64,000 bases of DNA, taken from NCBI RefSeq assembly GCF_000238595.1, contig NZ_AGTS01000102.1, positions 1 to 64,000 of the forward strand, read 5' to 3'. Position numbers and translations under genes: made by a program. The notes beneath the pieces are model-generated. The model did no database searches. It saw only the letters and a list, made by a program, of their open reading frames with translations, and was not told the origin of the DNA. Source of the stretch: Acidovorax sp. NO-1. GTDB taxonomy: Bacteria; Pseudomonadota; Gammaproteobacteria; Burkholderiales; Burkholderiaceae_C. The first letter of the stretch is position 1. Each line of letters starts with the position of its first letter. Below are positions 19,830-28,543 of this stretch, piece after piece.

Positions 19830-20537
19830 GTGAACAAGTTATTTCCCTCCGCGGCCGAAGCCCTTGAAGGCGTGGTTGCAGATGGCCAGCTCATGGCCGT
19901 GGGTGGATTCGGGTTGTGCGGCATTCCGGAGGCACTGATCGACGCATTGCGTGATTCGGGCGTCAAGAACCTCACCGTGATCTCCAATAACGCCGGTGTG
20001 GACGGCTTTGGTCTGGGCAAGCTGCTCGAAACCCGCCAGATCAAAAAAATGATTTCGTCCTATGTGGGCGAGAACAAGGAGTTCGAACGCCAATACCTGG
20101 CCGGCGAACTGGAGCTGGAGTTCACCCCCCAGGGCACGCTGGCCGAAAAGCTGCGCGCGGGCGGTGCTGGCATCCCGGCCTTCTTCACCAAGACCGGTGT
20201 GGGCACGGTGGTGGCCGAGGGCAAGGAGCTGCGCGAGTTCGATGGCGAAACCTACGTGATGGAGCGTTCGCTGGTGCCTGAAGTGGCGCTGGTCAAGGCG
20301 CACCGCGCCGACAAGTCGGGCAACCTGCAGTTCCGCCTGACGGCCCGCAATTTCAATCCTGCCGCAGCCATGGCCGGCAAGATCTGCATTGTTGAAGTGG
20401 AAGAAGTGGTGGAAACCGGTGCCATGGTGCCCGACCAGATCCATCTGCCGGGCATCTACGTGCACCGCATCGTGCACAACCCGAACCCGGAAAAGCGCAT
20501 TGAAAAGCGCACGATCACTGAAAAGGCGGGCGTTTGA
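19830..20537 (+). CDS. scoA: 3-oxoacid CoA-transferase subunit A
   Basis: A ~235-residue family I CoA-transferase alpha subunit with the glycine loop [16 protein letters not shown] and the [12 protein letters not shown] block. It works with subunit B to move CoA from succinyl-CoA to acetoacetate or 3-oxoadipate in the cytoplasm. Two GTG codons in frame (19827 and 19830) follow AAGGAG; the second has the better spacing and is used here. Whether this is SCOT or 3-oxoadipate CoA-transferase (PcaI/CatI) is unclear; the nearby pcaC-like gene slightly favours the latter. Confidence 0.9.
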   Translation: MNKLFPSAAEALEGVVADGQLMAVGGFGLCGIPEALIDALRDSGVKNLTVISNNAGVDGFGLGKLLETRQIKKMISSYVGENKEFERQYLAGELELEFTPQGTLAEKLRAGGAGIPAFFTKTGVGTVVAEGKELREFDGETYVMERSLVPEVALVKAHRADKSGNLQFRLTARNFNPAAAMAGKICIVEVEEVVETGAMVPDQIHLPGIYVHRIVHNPNPEKRIEKRTITEKAGV

Positions 20538-20571
20538 GCCTGCCGTCATAGAACAAGCTGGAGAAATACAT

Positions 20572-21213
20572 ATGTCGTGGAGTCAAGACCAAATGGCGGC
20601 GCGTGCCGCCCATGAGCTCGAAGACGGCTTTTACGTGAATCTGGGCATCGGCATCCCTACGCTGGTGGCCAATTTTGTGCCCGCCGACAAGGAAGTTTGG
20701 CTGCAGTCGGAAAACGGCATGCTGGGCATCGGTCCGTTTCCTAACGAAGACGAAGTGGATGCCGACCTGATCAACGCCGGCAAGCAGACGGTGACCACCA
20801 TCAAGGGCTCGTCCATCTTCAGTAGCGACCAGTCGTTTGCCATGATCCGTGGCGGCAAGATCAACCTGTCCATCCTGGGCGCCATGCAGGTCAGCGAAAA
20901 GGGCGACCTGGCCAACTGGATGATTCCCGGCAAGATGGTCAAGGGCATGGGCGGCGCGATGGACCTGGTGGCAGGCGTCAAGCGCGTGATCGTGCTCATG
21001 GAGCATGTGGCCCGCAAGAAGGATGGCACCGAAGACATGAAGATCCTGCCAACCTGCACGCTGCCCCTGACGGGCGTGGGCGTGGTGGACCGCATCATCA
21101 CCGACCTGGCTGTCATGGACGTGACGCCCCAGGGGCTCAAGGTGGTGGAGCTGGCTCCCGGCGTGACCTTTGAGGCTCTGCAGGCCAAGACCGGCGTCAC
21201 GCTCATCCAGTAA
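20572..21213 (+). CDS. scoB: 3-oxoacid CoA-transferase subunit B
   Basis: A 213-residue beta subunit. The catalytic glutamate that forms the CoA thioester is in [11 protein letters not shown], after [16 protein letters not shown]. The ATG at 20572 has TGGAGA upstream; a longer reading back into scoA in another frame is spurious. It lies 34 bases after scoA and should be co-transcribed. An intrinsic terminator closes the unit at 21287-21321. Confidence 0.92.
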   Translation: MSWSQDQMAARAAHELEDGFYVNLGIGIPTLVANFVPADKEVWLQSENGMLGIGPFPNEDEVDADLINAGKQTVTTIKGSSIFSSDQSFAMIRGGKINLSILGAMQVSEKGDLANWMIPGKMVKGMGGAMDLVAGVKRVIVLMEHVARKKDGTEDMKILPTCTLPLTGVGVVDRIITDLAVMDVTPQGLKVVELAPGVTFEALQAKTGVTLIQ

Positions 21214-21286
21214 ACCTGCCCACCTGCCCACCTGCCCACCTGCCTGCCAGCCCGCCTGCGGGCAGAGCAGCCGCCAGGTCAAAGAA

Positions 21287-21321
21287 AGGCCGGGGCTCCT
21301 TCAGGAGCTCTGGCCTTTTTT
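21287..21321 (+). terminator. Intrinsic terminator after scoB
   Basis: GGCCGGGGCTCC-TTCA-GGAGCTCTGGCC forms a strong stem followed by TTTTTT. A short run of direct CCTGCCCA units (21214-21250) precedes it. Confidence 0.85.
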
Positions 21322-21457
21322 GTTTTGCGGGGGCAAGTGTGCTGCTCCATCAGCGCAGAGAATTGATCTGACTCAAGCCGGGCTTGCGCAAGGTGAACGC
21401 CGCAGTCGCCATCAAAGGGTAACGTCATATAGTCCAAGGCAAGCTCTTGTGTTGTGC

Positions 21458-22768
21458 ATGACAGACCTTTCCCTACCCCCCGACCTCGATATCGAGAACA
21501 GCCCCCATTACTTGCGCGCCTTGGTCGGGATGGCCGACCAGCGCACGGTGGTCGCTGGCGCTGCCATTTACAACGACAACGGCATCAAGCTGGTCGAAAA
21601 AGGCACCCGCATCGACAGCCGCCTGTATGACCGCCTGGTGCAGCACAAGCTGCGTGAACCCATCGACCGCCACCTGTCCATCGAAAACCCGGTGGACGTG
21701 CCCGCCCTGCTGGCGGCATGCCAGGCGCTGATCGAAGAGGAGACGCTGCCCCACATGCTGGCCGAGGCTCTGGGGGCCTCCGCCCGGCTGCTGGCGCCGC
21801 TGCGTTCGCTGCCCCTGCCTGCCTCCATGGCCTGCAAGCTCACGGTGATGCGTGACCAGCGGCCCGGGCTGTTTCAGCACAGCCTGCAGATGATGACGGT
21901 GGCCATCTTCCTGGGCATCAAAAGCGGGTTGGCTGAACGTGAGTGCAGCACCCTGGCCGCAGCCGCCTTGCTGCATGACCTGGGGGTGCTGCACATGGAC
22001 CCGGCCTGGAGCGACCCTGACCACAAGGTGGTGGGTGCGCAGCGCAAGCACCTGGTGGCGCATCCCATCTCGGCGATGCTGATGATCCGCGACACGCAGG
22101 CGTATCCGCGGGCTGCGGAAGTGGCCGTGCTGGAACACCATGAGCGCATGGATGGCAGCGGCTACCCGCGCGCGCTGGCAGGGGCCGACATCACACCCAT
22201 GGGCCGCATCCTGTTGCTGGCCGAGGTGGTGGCCGCGTTCTACGAAAAATACGACGACATGCCCGCCCAGCGGCTGTCGCTGGTGCTGCGCCTGAACCAC
22301 CGCAAGTTCCCCGCTGCGCTGGTGGCTTTCATCCTGCCGCTGCTGCAGGAAGAGGTGGCCCGGGAATCGGCCCTGATGCCTTTGGGCAACGATGCACCCC
22401 GCCAGATCGAGCTGCTGGCCGAGGCCTTCGCCTGCTGGGACCAGCTCAAGGCAGCACTGCCTGCCGATACGGCTGCAAGGGCCGGGGCCGGCAGCGCCTT
22501 TGGATTTGCGGATTCCCGCCTGGGGGCGCTCCAGAAAGCCCTGATCGAAGCAGGTTCCCATCCCCGGCACCTGGGCGAGCTGATGGCGCAACTGCAGGGC
22601 GACGCCATCGGCCTGGCCGAGGTGGCGCTGGTCGGGCGTGAGGCGCTGTGGCAACTGCAAAGCATCCTCAATGCCTGCCACCGCCGCTGGCCCCAGCTGT
22701 CGGACCGCGCCACGCCTGCAGACGCGGCAGTGGCGGACTGGTGCGACTGGGCGCTGCGCAAGCTGTAG
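21458..22768 (+). CDS. HD-GYP domain phosphohydrolase (putative c-di-GMP phosphodiesterase)
   Basis: A 436-residue cytoplasmic protein. After an N-terminal part with no clear family (residues 1-130), an HD-GYP domain is seen: HSLQMMTVAIFLGIKSG, the metal-binding HD in LLHDLGVLHMD, then HPISAML, and LEHHERMDGSGYPRAL with the GYP signature. The family hydrolyses cyclic di-GMP. The ~120-residue C-terminal tail is unassigned. The ATG at 21458 opens MTDLSLPP; longer readings run back across the scoB terminator. No receiver domain is present, so the input is unknown. Confidence 0.8.
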   Translation: MTDLSLPPDLDIENSPHYLRALVGMADQRTVVAGAAIYNDNGIKLVEKGTRIDSRLYDRLVQHKLREPIDRHLSIENPVDVPALLAACQALIEEETLPHMLAEALGASARLLAPLRSLPLPASMACKLTVMRDQRPGLFQHSLQMMTVAIFLGIKSGLAERECSTLAAAALLHDLGVLHMDPAWSDPDHKVVGAQRKHLVAHPISAMLMIRDTQAYPRAAEVAVLEHHERMDGSGYPRALAGADITPMGRILLLAEVVAAFYEKYDDMPAQRLSLVLRLNHRKFPAALVAFILPLLQEEVARESALMPLGNDAPRQIELLAEAFACWDQLKAALPADTAARAGAGSAFGFADSRLGALQKALIEAGSHPRHLGELMAQLQGDAIGLAEVALVGREALWQLQSILNACHRRWPQLSDRATPADAAVADWCDWALRKL

Positions 22769-22827
22769 CCTCATAGCGCTTTCCTGACTGCTGTGCGGGG
22801 GCTCCGGGATGCCCCGGAATTCAAAAT

Positions 22828-22845
22828 ACTGGTTATATTCACAGT
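22828..22845. promoter_or_regulatory. LexA (SOS) box upstream of imuA
   Basis: ACTG-GTTATATTCA-CAGT fits the CTG-N10-CAG LexA consensus with an AT-rich centre and lies 30 bases before imuA. LexA control of imuA-imuB-dnaE2 cassettes is well established, so the cassette should be induced by DNA damage. Confidence 0.82.
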
Positions 22846-22874
22846 GTTTTTGATTTCTGAACTCCTGCACCACC

Positions 22875-23737
22875 ATGCCTGCGCCATGCTCCCCCCTGCG
22901 GGTTGCGTTCGATCTGCCGTCTGCCGTGCCCGGCATATGGCATGCGGACGCCCTGGGTGCGGGGCCGCAGCCCGTGCAGCCCACGGGGTATGCGCTGCTG
23001 GATGCGCAGCTGCCCGGGGGGGGCTGGCCCGTGGGGGCCTTGAGCGAGGTCTTGCAACCCGCCGTGGGCCTGCACGAATGGCAGCTGGTGCTGCCCGCAC
23101 TGGCGCAGGCCGTGGCGCGCAGCGCAGGCGCCGTGGTGGTGGTGGCGCCCCCGTGTGAGCCCTTTGGTCCGGCGCTCAGGGCGCAGGGGTTGGCGGCAGA
23201 GCGCCTGTGCGTGGTGCGGGCCGACACCGCCCGGGCTGCGCTCTGGGCGGCCGAGCAGGCGCTGCGCTGCCGCGATGTGCTGGCTGTCATGGCCTGGCTG
23301 CCTCAGGCGCAATCTGCCGCCTTGCGTCGGTTGCAGCTGGCGGCGGCGCAGCACGATCAGTTGCTGTGGGTGTTTCGCCCGCTCGGTGTCGCGCAGCAGG
23401 CGTCGCCTGCGTTGTTGCGGCTGCGGCTGGAGGGGCAGGCCTTGCCGGGGGACGGGGTGGCGCCGCCCGGCATGCAGGTGCACATCCTCAAGCGCCGGGG
23501 GCCGCCGCTGGTGGAGGGGATTCTTCTGCCGGGCTGCCACCCCGGCTGGCCCAGGTGCTGCTGGCGCAGGCCGAGCGCCGGCGCGCCGCGCAGGTGGTGG
23601 CCAGCGCCTGGGTGGCAGCACGCTCTGCGGCGGCAGCCCCGGCCCCTTCCGGAGGGCATGGCGCCCCGCCAGGGAAGACAGGGCCAGAGGGGAGGGGGCA
23701 TGCACTGGATCGCGCTGCCATGGCCCTGGTGCGATGA
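22875..23737 (+). CDS. imuA: ImuA, mutasome accessory protein (frameshifted)
   Basis: The start fits the ImuA/SulA-like family: LPGGGWPVGALSEVL, HEWQLVLPALAQAV and a QVHILKRRGPPL segment near the C-terminus. From ILLPG the expected continuation (GLPPRLAQVLLAQAERRR ... HALDRAAM) is in another frame and stops at 23737. Adding one G to the GGG at 23531-23533 restores LPGLPPRLAQ and a ~288-residue protein. As given, the frame runs on into imuB without a stop. ImuA supports ImuB and DnaE2 in error-prone translesion synthesis. The restored end overlaps the imuB start, a common coupling. Confidence 0.75.
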
Positions 23738-25225
23738 GCCTTCTGGGCCTGTCGGCGGTACCGTGAAAGCGGCGGCGGCAGGCTGGTGGGCCTTGCGTTT
23801 CACCCCGCGCGTGGCGCTGGTGGATGGTGAGGCCGTGCTGCTGGAGGTCTCGACCACCGAACGCCTGTGGGGCGGGCGCGATGCCTTGCTGGCGCAGGTG
23901 CAGCGTGCTTGGGCAGAGGCTTTTGCCGCGTGTGTGGATACGCCCGCGCCATCGCCGGGCGCCCAGGCCGCCCAGGCCGCCTGGGGCACCGGGCCCACGG
24001 CCCTGGTGGCACAGGCCTGGTTGCGCATGGCGCTTGCCGGGCACCCGGACCGTTTGCAGCAAAGGATTGAAACCCTGCCCCTGCACACGCTGACCGCCCT
24101 GCGCCCGCATGTGCCCAGCCTGGAGCGCATGGGCTGCCGCACCTGGGGAGCCTTGCGGGCACTGCCCCGCGCGGGGGTGGCGCGGCGCCTGGGGGCAGGC
24201 GTGCTGCACGTGCTGGACCAGGCCCTGGGCCATGCCCCCGAAGTGCACGCCTGGCTGGAACTGCCCGAGCAGTTCGTCCTGACCGCCGAGTTGCCCGCGC
24301 TGGCCGAGTCGGCCGATGCATTGCTGTGGAGTGCCCACCGCAGCCTCACCGCGTTGCAAGGCTGGCTGCAGGCCCGGCAGCGGGGGGCGCTGGCGCTGGA
24401 GCTGGCCTGGCGCCACGACCTGCGGCGCATCGACGGAGTGGCGATTGCCCCCACAGAGGCCTTGCAGATACGCACGGCGCAGGCCACGCAAGACATAGCG
24501 CACCTGCGGCGCCTGCTGTCTGAAAACCTGGCGCGCACCACCCTGGCCGCCCCGGTCAACCAGATCATGCTGCGGCTGCTGGAATCCGCGCCGCTGCCGC
24601 ACCGCAGTGCCAGCTTGCTACCCCCCGCAGGGCCGGGTGAGGGCGGTGACGCTGCCCAGGGGCAGGGCGAGAGCCTGCTCCAGTTGGTGGAGCGCCTGTC
24701 GGCCCGCCTGGGGGCGGACCAGGTACAGGCCCCGGTGCTGCAGGCCGACCACCGGCCTGAGTGCATGCAGCAATGGCGCCCGGCGGCCGAGGTGCTGGGC
24801 CGGGCCCGTGCCGTGCAGGCGGGGCTTTGGGTCAAAAAGACGGCGTTCACGCTTTGCAGCCGACGACTGCCCGGTCCGGCAGGCTTCCTGGCCGCGCCCA
24901 TTTGCCTGATGCCACCCTGTGGCCTGCCTGGCTGCTGCGTTCGCCGCGGCGGCTGGCGGTGCAGGGCAACCGCCCCTGCCACCATGGCCTGTTGCGCCTG
25001 CTGGCGGGGCCGCACCGATTCGAGGCCGGTTGGTGGTCGGCAGCCGGGGAGGGCGCGGCAGACCCGGGCCAGCCCAGTGCGGGCCTCGCCCTGCGCGACT
25101 ACTTTGTGGCGCACAACGATGTGGTCGGGCTGGTGTGGGTGTTCCGCGAGCGGCTGGCTCCGCAGGCAGGCGCCCCCGCGGCGACCCAGCCCCAGCGCTG
25201 GTTTCTGCACGGCATTTTTGGGTGA
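23700..25225 (+). CDS. imuB: ImuB, catalytically inactive Y-family polymerase homologue (frameshifted)
   Basis: The start MHWIALPWPW follows GGAGGGGGC. The Y-family-like body (WWALRFTPRVALVDGEAVLLEVSTTERLWGG, LERMGCRTWGALRALPR) is in one frame up to about 24830. The conserved C-terminal domain (LWPAWLLRSPRRLAVQ, LLAGPHRFEAGWW, LRDYFVAHNDVVGLVWVFRERL, WFLHGIFG) is in a different frame and ends at 25225. One extra A in the AAAAA at 24834-24838 would join them, giving about 508 residues. A C-AAA-AAG sequence lies there, so -1 ribosomal slippage is a formal alternative. ImuB links ImuA and DnaE2 to the beta clamp. Confidence 0.8.
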
Positions 25226-25229
25226 TGCC

Positions 25230-28200
25230 ATGGCACCTGCACACCGCAACACCCCCGCTGTGGCCCGGCAGGCAGTGCCGCCGCCCTTGTCCTTGCCGCC
25301 CTTGCCGCCTTTGCCGGACTACGCCGAGCTGCACTGCCTGTCCAACTTCAGTTTTCAGCGCGGTGCATCGCATCCGCAAGAGCTGGTGGAGCGCGCGGCC
25401 CAGCTGGGCTACCAGGCCCTGGCGCTGACCGATGAATGCTCGGTGGCGGGCGTGGTGCGCGCCTGGGAGGCCGCCCGGGAATGCGGCCTGCACCTCATCG
25501 TGGGCAGCGAGTTTCTGTGGGGCGACCTGCGGGTGGTGGCGCTGGCGCGGGATGCCGGGGGCTGGGGCAACCTGTGCGAGTTCATCACCGCGGCCCGCGC
25601 GGCGGCACCCAAAGGGCAATACCACGTGGGTGCGGCCAGCCCATGGGCTGCCTTGGCGGGGTGCGAAGTGTTGCTGGCCCCCTGCCGCGAACGCTTTGAT
25701 GCTTCTGATTTGATAGCTGTCAGCGCTTGTCTGTCAAGCGCCAGAGGCCAATTTGACTCTAATTTTGACGGCCACCTGTGGCTGGCGGTCGCGCTGCACC
25801 TCGCCCCGGACGACAGCCTGTGGCTGGCCACGCTGCAGCGTGCGGGCGCGGCACTGGGCCTGCCCCTGGTGGCCGCGGGCGACGTGCACATGCACGCCCG
25901 CTCGCGCAAGCCGCTGCAGGACGTGATCACCGCCGTGCAGCGGGGGCGCAGCGTGGCCGACTGCGGCTTTGCCCTGCAGCCCAACGCAGAGCGCCACCTG
26001 CGCCAGCGCGTGCGGCTGGCCGGCATCTACCCGCCCGACCTGCTGGCCGCCACGCTCACGGTGGCGGCGCGCTGCACCTTCAGCCTGGCCGAGATCCAGT
26101 ACCAGTACCCGCTGGAGACCGTGCCCCCCGGCATGACCCCCGCGCAGGCGCTGGCCTGGCTGGTGGACAGCGGCGCCGCCAGCTTTTACCCGCAGGGCGT
26201 ACCCGCCGCCATTGCCGCGCAGATCCGCAAGGAGCTGGATCTGATTGCGCATTGCCGCTACGAGATGTACTTCCTCACCGTGCACGACATCGTGCGGTTT
26301 GCGCGCAGCCAGGGCATCCTGTGCCAGGGGCGGGGCTCGGCGGCCAACTCGGTGGTGTGCTACGTGCTGGGCATCACCGCCGTGGCGCCCGAGAACTCGC
26401 ACCTCCTGTTCGAGCGCTTCATCAGCAAGGAACGCAGCGAGCCGCCCGACATCGACGTGGACTTCGAGCACGACCGGCGCGAGGAAGTCATCCAGTACAT
26501 CTACGGCAAATACGGCCGCGACCGCGCCGCCATTGCGGCCGTGGTCACCACCTACCGCACGCGCAGCGCGCTGCGCGACGTGGGCAAGGCGCTGGGTGTG
26601 GCGCCCACGCTGGTCGATGCGTTTGCCAAAGACCACCACTGGTTTGACGAAGACATTGCCACAGACCGCCTGCAGGAGCTGGCACAAGGCCTGGGCACCC
26701 CGCTGCACCGGCACACCGCCGCGCTGTGGCTGGAGCTGGCCGCCGACCTGACGGGTTTTCCGCGCCACCTGAGCCAGCATGTGGGCGGCTTTGTGCTCAC
26801 GCAGGGCAAGCTCACGCGCCTGGTGCCGGTGGAGCCCGCCAGCATGCAGGACCGCTCCGTCATCCAGTGGGACAAGGACGACCTGGACGCCATGGGCCTG
26901 CTCAAGGTCGATGTGCTGGCGCTGGGCATGCTCAGCGCCCTGCGCCGCTGCCTGAACCTGCGCGCTGCGCTGCGCGGTGAGCGCTGGCTGCTGCACGACA
27001 TCCCGCGCGAAGACCCCGCCACCTACGACATGATCTGCGCCGCCGACACCGTGGGCGTGTTCCAGATCGAAAGCCGCGCCCAGATGAGCATGCTGCCCCG
27101 CCTGCAACCGCGCGTGTTCTACGACCTGGTGGTCGAGGTGGCCATCGTGCGGCCCGGCCCCATCCAGGGCGGCATGGTGCACCCCTACCTGCAGGCGCGC
27201 GAGCGCAGGTGCCGGGGCGAGCCCCTGCAGCTTGAGAAGCCCGAACTGGAGGCCGCCCTGGCGCGCACCCTGGGCGTGCCCATCTTTCAGGAGCAGGTGA
27301 TGCAGATCGCCATGATCGCGGCGGGCTTCAGCCCCGGCATGGCCGACGACCTGCGCCGCTCCATGGCCGCCTGGAAGCGCAAGGGCGGCGTGCACCGGTT
27401 TGAGCGCCCCCTGATCGGCGGCATGGAGGCGCGCGGTTACCGTACCGAATTCGCGCAGGCCATCTTTCAGCAGATGCTGGGCTTTGGCGAATACGGCTTT
27501 CCGGAAAGCCACGCCCACAGCTTTGCGCTGCTGGCCTATGCCAGCAGCTGGCTCAAGTGCCATGAGCCCGCGTGTTTTCTGGCCGCGCTGCTCAACTCGC
27601 TGCCCATGGGCTTTTACAGCGCCTCGCAACTGGTGCAGGACGCCCGCCGCCACGGCGTGCGCGTGCTGCCCATTGACGTGACCGTGAGCGACATCGACTG
27701 CACGCTGGAGGGGGAGCCCGAGCCGCTGCGCCCCGCACGTGGCCTGGGCGCGCCACCGCTGCCCCAGCCCGCCGTGCGCCTGGGCCTGCGGCTGGTGGGC
27801 AGCCTGCATGCAGACGCCGCCCGGCGCCTTCTGCAGGCCCGCGCCACCGGCCCCGCCTTTGCCAGCACCGAAGACCTGGCCCTGCGTGCGCAGCTGGGCC
27901 AGCAGGACCTGCAGGCCCTGGCCGCTGCCGACGCCCTGGCCAGCCTGTCGGGCCACCGGCGCCAGCAGATGTGGGATGCCGCCGCGCAGCACACCGCGCC
28001 GCCCCTGTGGCGCGACGTGCCCGTGCACGAAGCGCCGCTACAGCTGCCCGAAGCGCCCGAGGGCGAAGAGATCCTGTTTGACTACGCCGCCACCGGCCTC
28101 ACGCTGCGCCGCCACCCGCTGGCCCTGCTGCGCCCGCGGCTGGACCGCTGGCGCCTGAAAACAGCACTGCAGCTGAACCACGTGCCCCACGGCCGCAAGG

Positions 28201-28514
28201 TGCGCGCCTGCGGCATCGTTACCGTGCGCCAGCGCCCGGGCACCGCCAAGGGCACGATGTTCGTCACGATCGAAGACGAGACCGGCCCCGTCAACGTGAT
28301 CGTCTGGCCTGCGCTGGTGGACACCTGGCGCAATGCGCTGCTCCGGTCGCAATTGCTGGCGGTGGAGGGCGTGTGGCAGTGCGTTGTCTCGCCCTCCGGC
28401 GGGGCGGCACCGGCCCCCGTGGTGCGCCACCTTGTGGCGCAGCGGTTCAAGGACCTCACACCGCTGCTCGGCCGCATGGCCCAGGCCTTGCGGGGCAGCC
28501 GCGACTTTCATTGA
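25230..28514 (+). CDS. dnaE2: Error-prone DNA polymerase DnaE2 (ImuC)
   Basis: A 1094-residue C-family polymerase starting 4 bases after imuB. The PHP domain begins YAELHCLSNFSFQRGASHP; the catalytic palm has PPDIDVDFEHDRREEV and the finger region VGVFQIESRAQMSMLPRL; an OB fold (VTVRQRPGTAKGTMFVTIEDETG) closes the protein. It replicates across lesions with ImuA and ImuB in the SOS response. Between CRERF and GHLWLAV there are about 23 extra residues encoded by an in-frame copy of the dispersed repeat (25701-25770), absent from the family pattern I know. Confidence 0.95.
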   Translation: MAPAHRNTPAVARQAVPPPLSLPPLPPLPDYAELHCLSNFSFQRGASHPQELVERAAQLGYQALALTDECSVAGVVRAWEAARECGLHLIVGSEFLWGDLRVVALARDAGGWGNLCEFITAARAAAPKGQYHVGAASPWAALAGCEVLLAPCRERFDASDLIAVSACLSSARGQFDSNFDGHLWLAVALHLAPDDSLWLATLQRAGAALGLPLVAAGDVHMHARSRKPLQDVITAVQRGRSVADCGFALQPNAERHLRQRVRLAGIYPPDLLAATLTVAARCTFSLAEIQYQYPLETVPPGMTPAQALAWLVDSGAASFYPQGVPAAIAAQIRKELDLIAHCRYEMYFLTVHDIVRFARSQGILCQGRGSAANSVVCYVLGITAVAPENSHLLFERFISKERSEPPDIDVDFEHDRREEVIQYIYGKYGRDRAAIAAVVTTYRTRSALRDVGKALGVAPTLVDAFAKDHHWFDEDIATDRLQELAQGLGTPLHRHTAALWLELAADLTGFPRHLSQHVGGFVLTQGKLTRLVPVEPASMQDRSVIQWDKDDLDAMGLLKVDVLALGMLSALRRCLNLRAALRGERWLLHDIPREDPATYDMICAADTVGVFQIESRAQMSMLPRLQPRVFYDLVVEVAIVRPGPIQGGMVHPYLQARERRCRGEPLQLEKPELEAALARTLGVPIFQEQVMQIAMIAAGFSPGMADDLRRSMAAWKRKGGVHRFERPLIGGMEARGYRTEFAQAIFQQMLGFGEYGFPESHAHSFALLAYASSWLKCHEPACFLAALLNSLPMGFYSASQLVQDARRHGVRVLPIDVTVSDIDCTLEGEPEPLRPARGLGAPPLPQPAVRLGLRLVGSLHADAARRLLQARATGPAFASTEDLALRAQLGQQDLQALAAADALASLSGHRRQQMWDAAAQHTAPPLWRDVPVHEAPLQLPEAPEGEEILFDYAATGLTLRRHPLALLRPRLDRWRLKTALQLNHVPHGRKVRACGIVTVRQRPGTAKGTMFVTIEDETGPVNVIVWPALVDTWRNALLRSQLLAVEGVWQCVVSPSGGAAPAPVVRHLVAQRFKDLTPLLGRMAQALRGSRDFH
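25701..25770. repeat. Dispersed repeat inserted in frame within dnaE2
   Basis: TTTGATAGCTGTCAGCGCTTG ... CAAGCGCCAGAGGCCAATTTGA is the reverse form of the intergenic repeats at 15582 and 56355 (TAGCGCTT...AGCTATCAAA). It adds about 23 codons (DLIAVSACLSSARG and neighbours) to the PHP domain without breaking the frame. Confidence 0.78.
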
Positions 28515-28543
28515 AAGCGGTGTTGCTCTTCTGCAGGTGCTGC

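Noticed and set aside
21214..21250. Short CCTGCCCA direct repeats after scoB
   Set aside because: Only three and a half units, between a stop codon and a terminator; no sign of a CRISPR or a functional repeat array. No CRISPR array was seen anywhere in the window.
22875..28514. A single 1879-codon open frame spanning imuA, imuB and dnaE2, suggesting a giant fusion protein
   Set aside because: The conserved ends of ImuA and ImuB are in other frames with their own stops, and imuB and dnaE2 have their own start sites. The fusion is an effect of two single-base shifts in GC-rich DNA.
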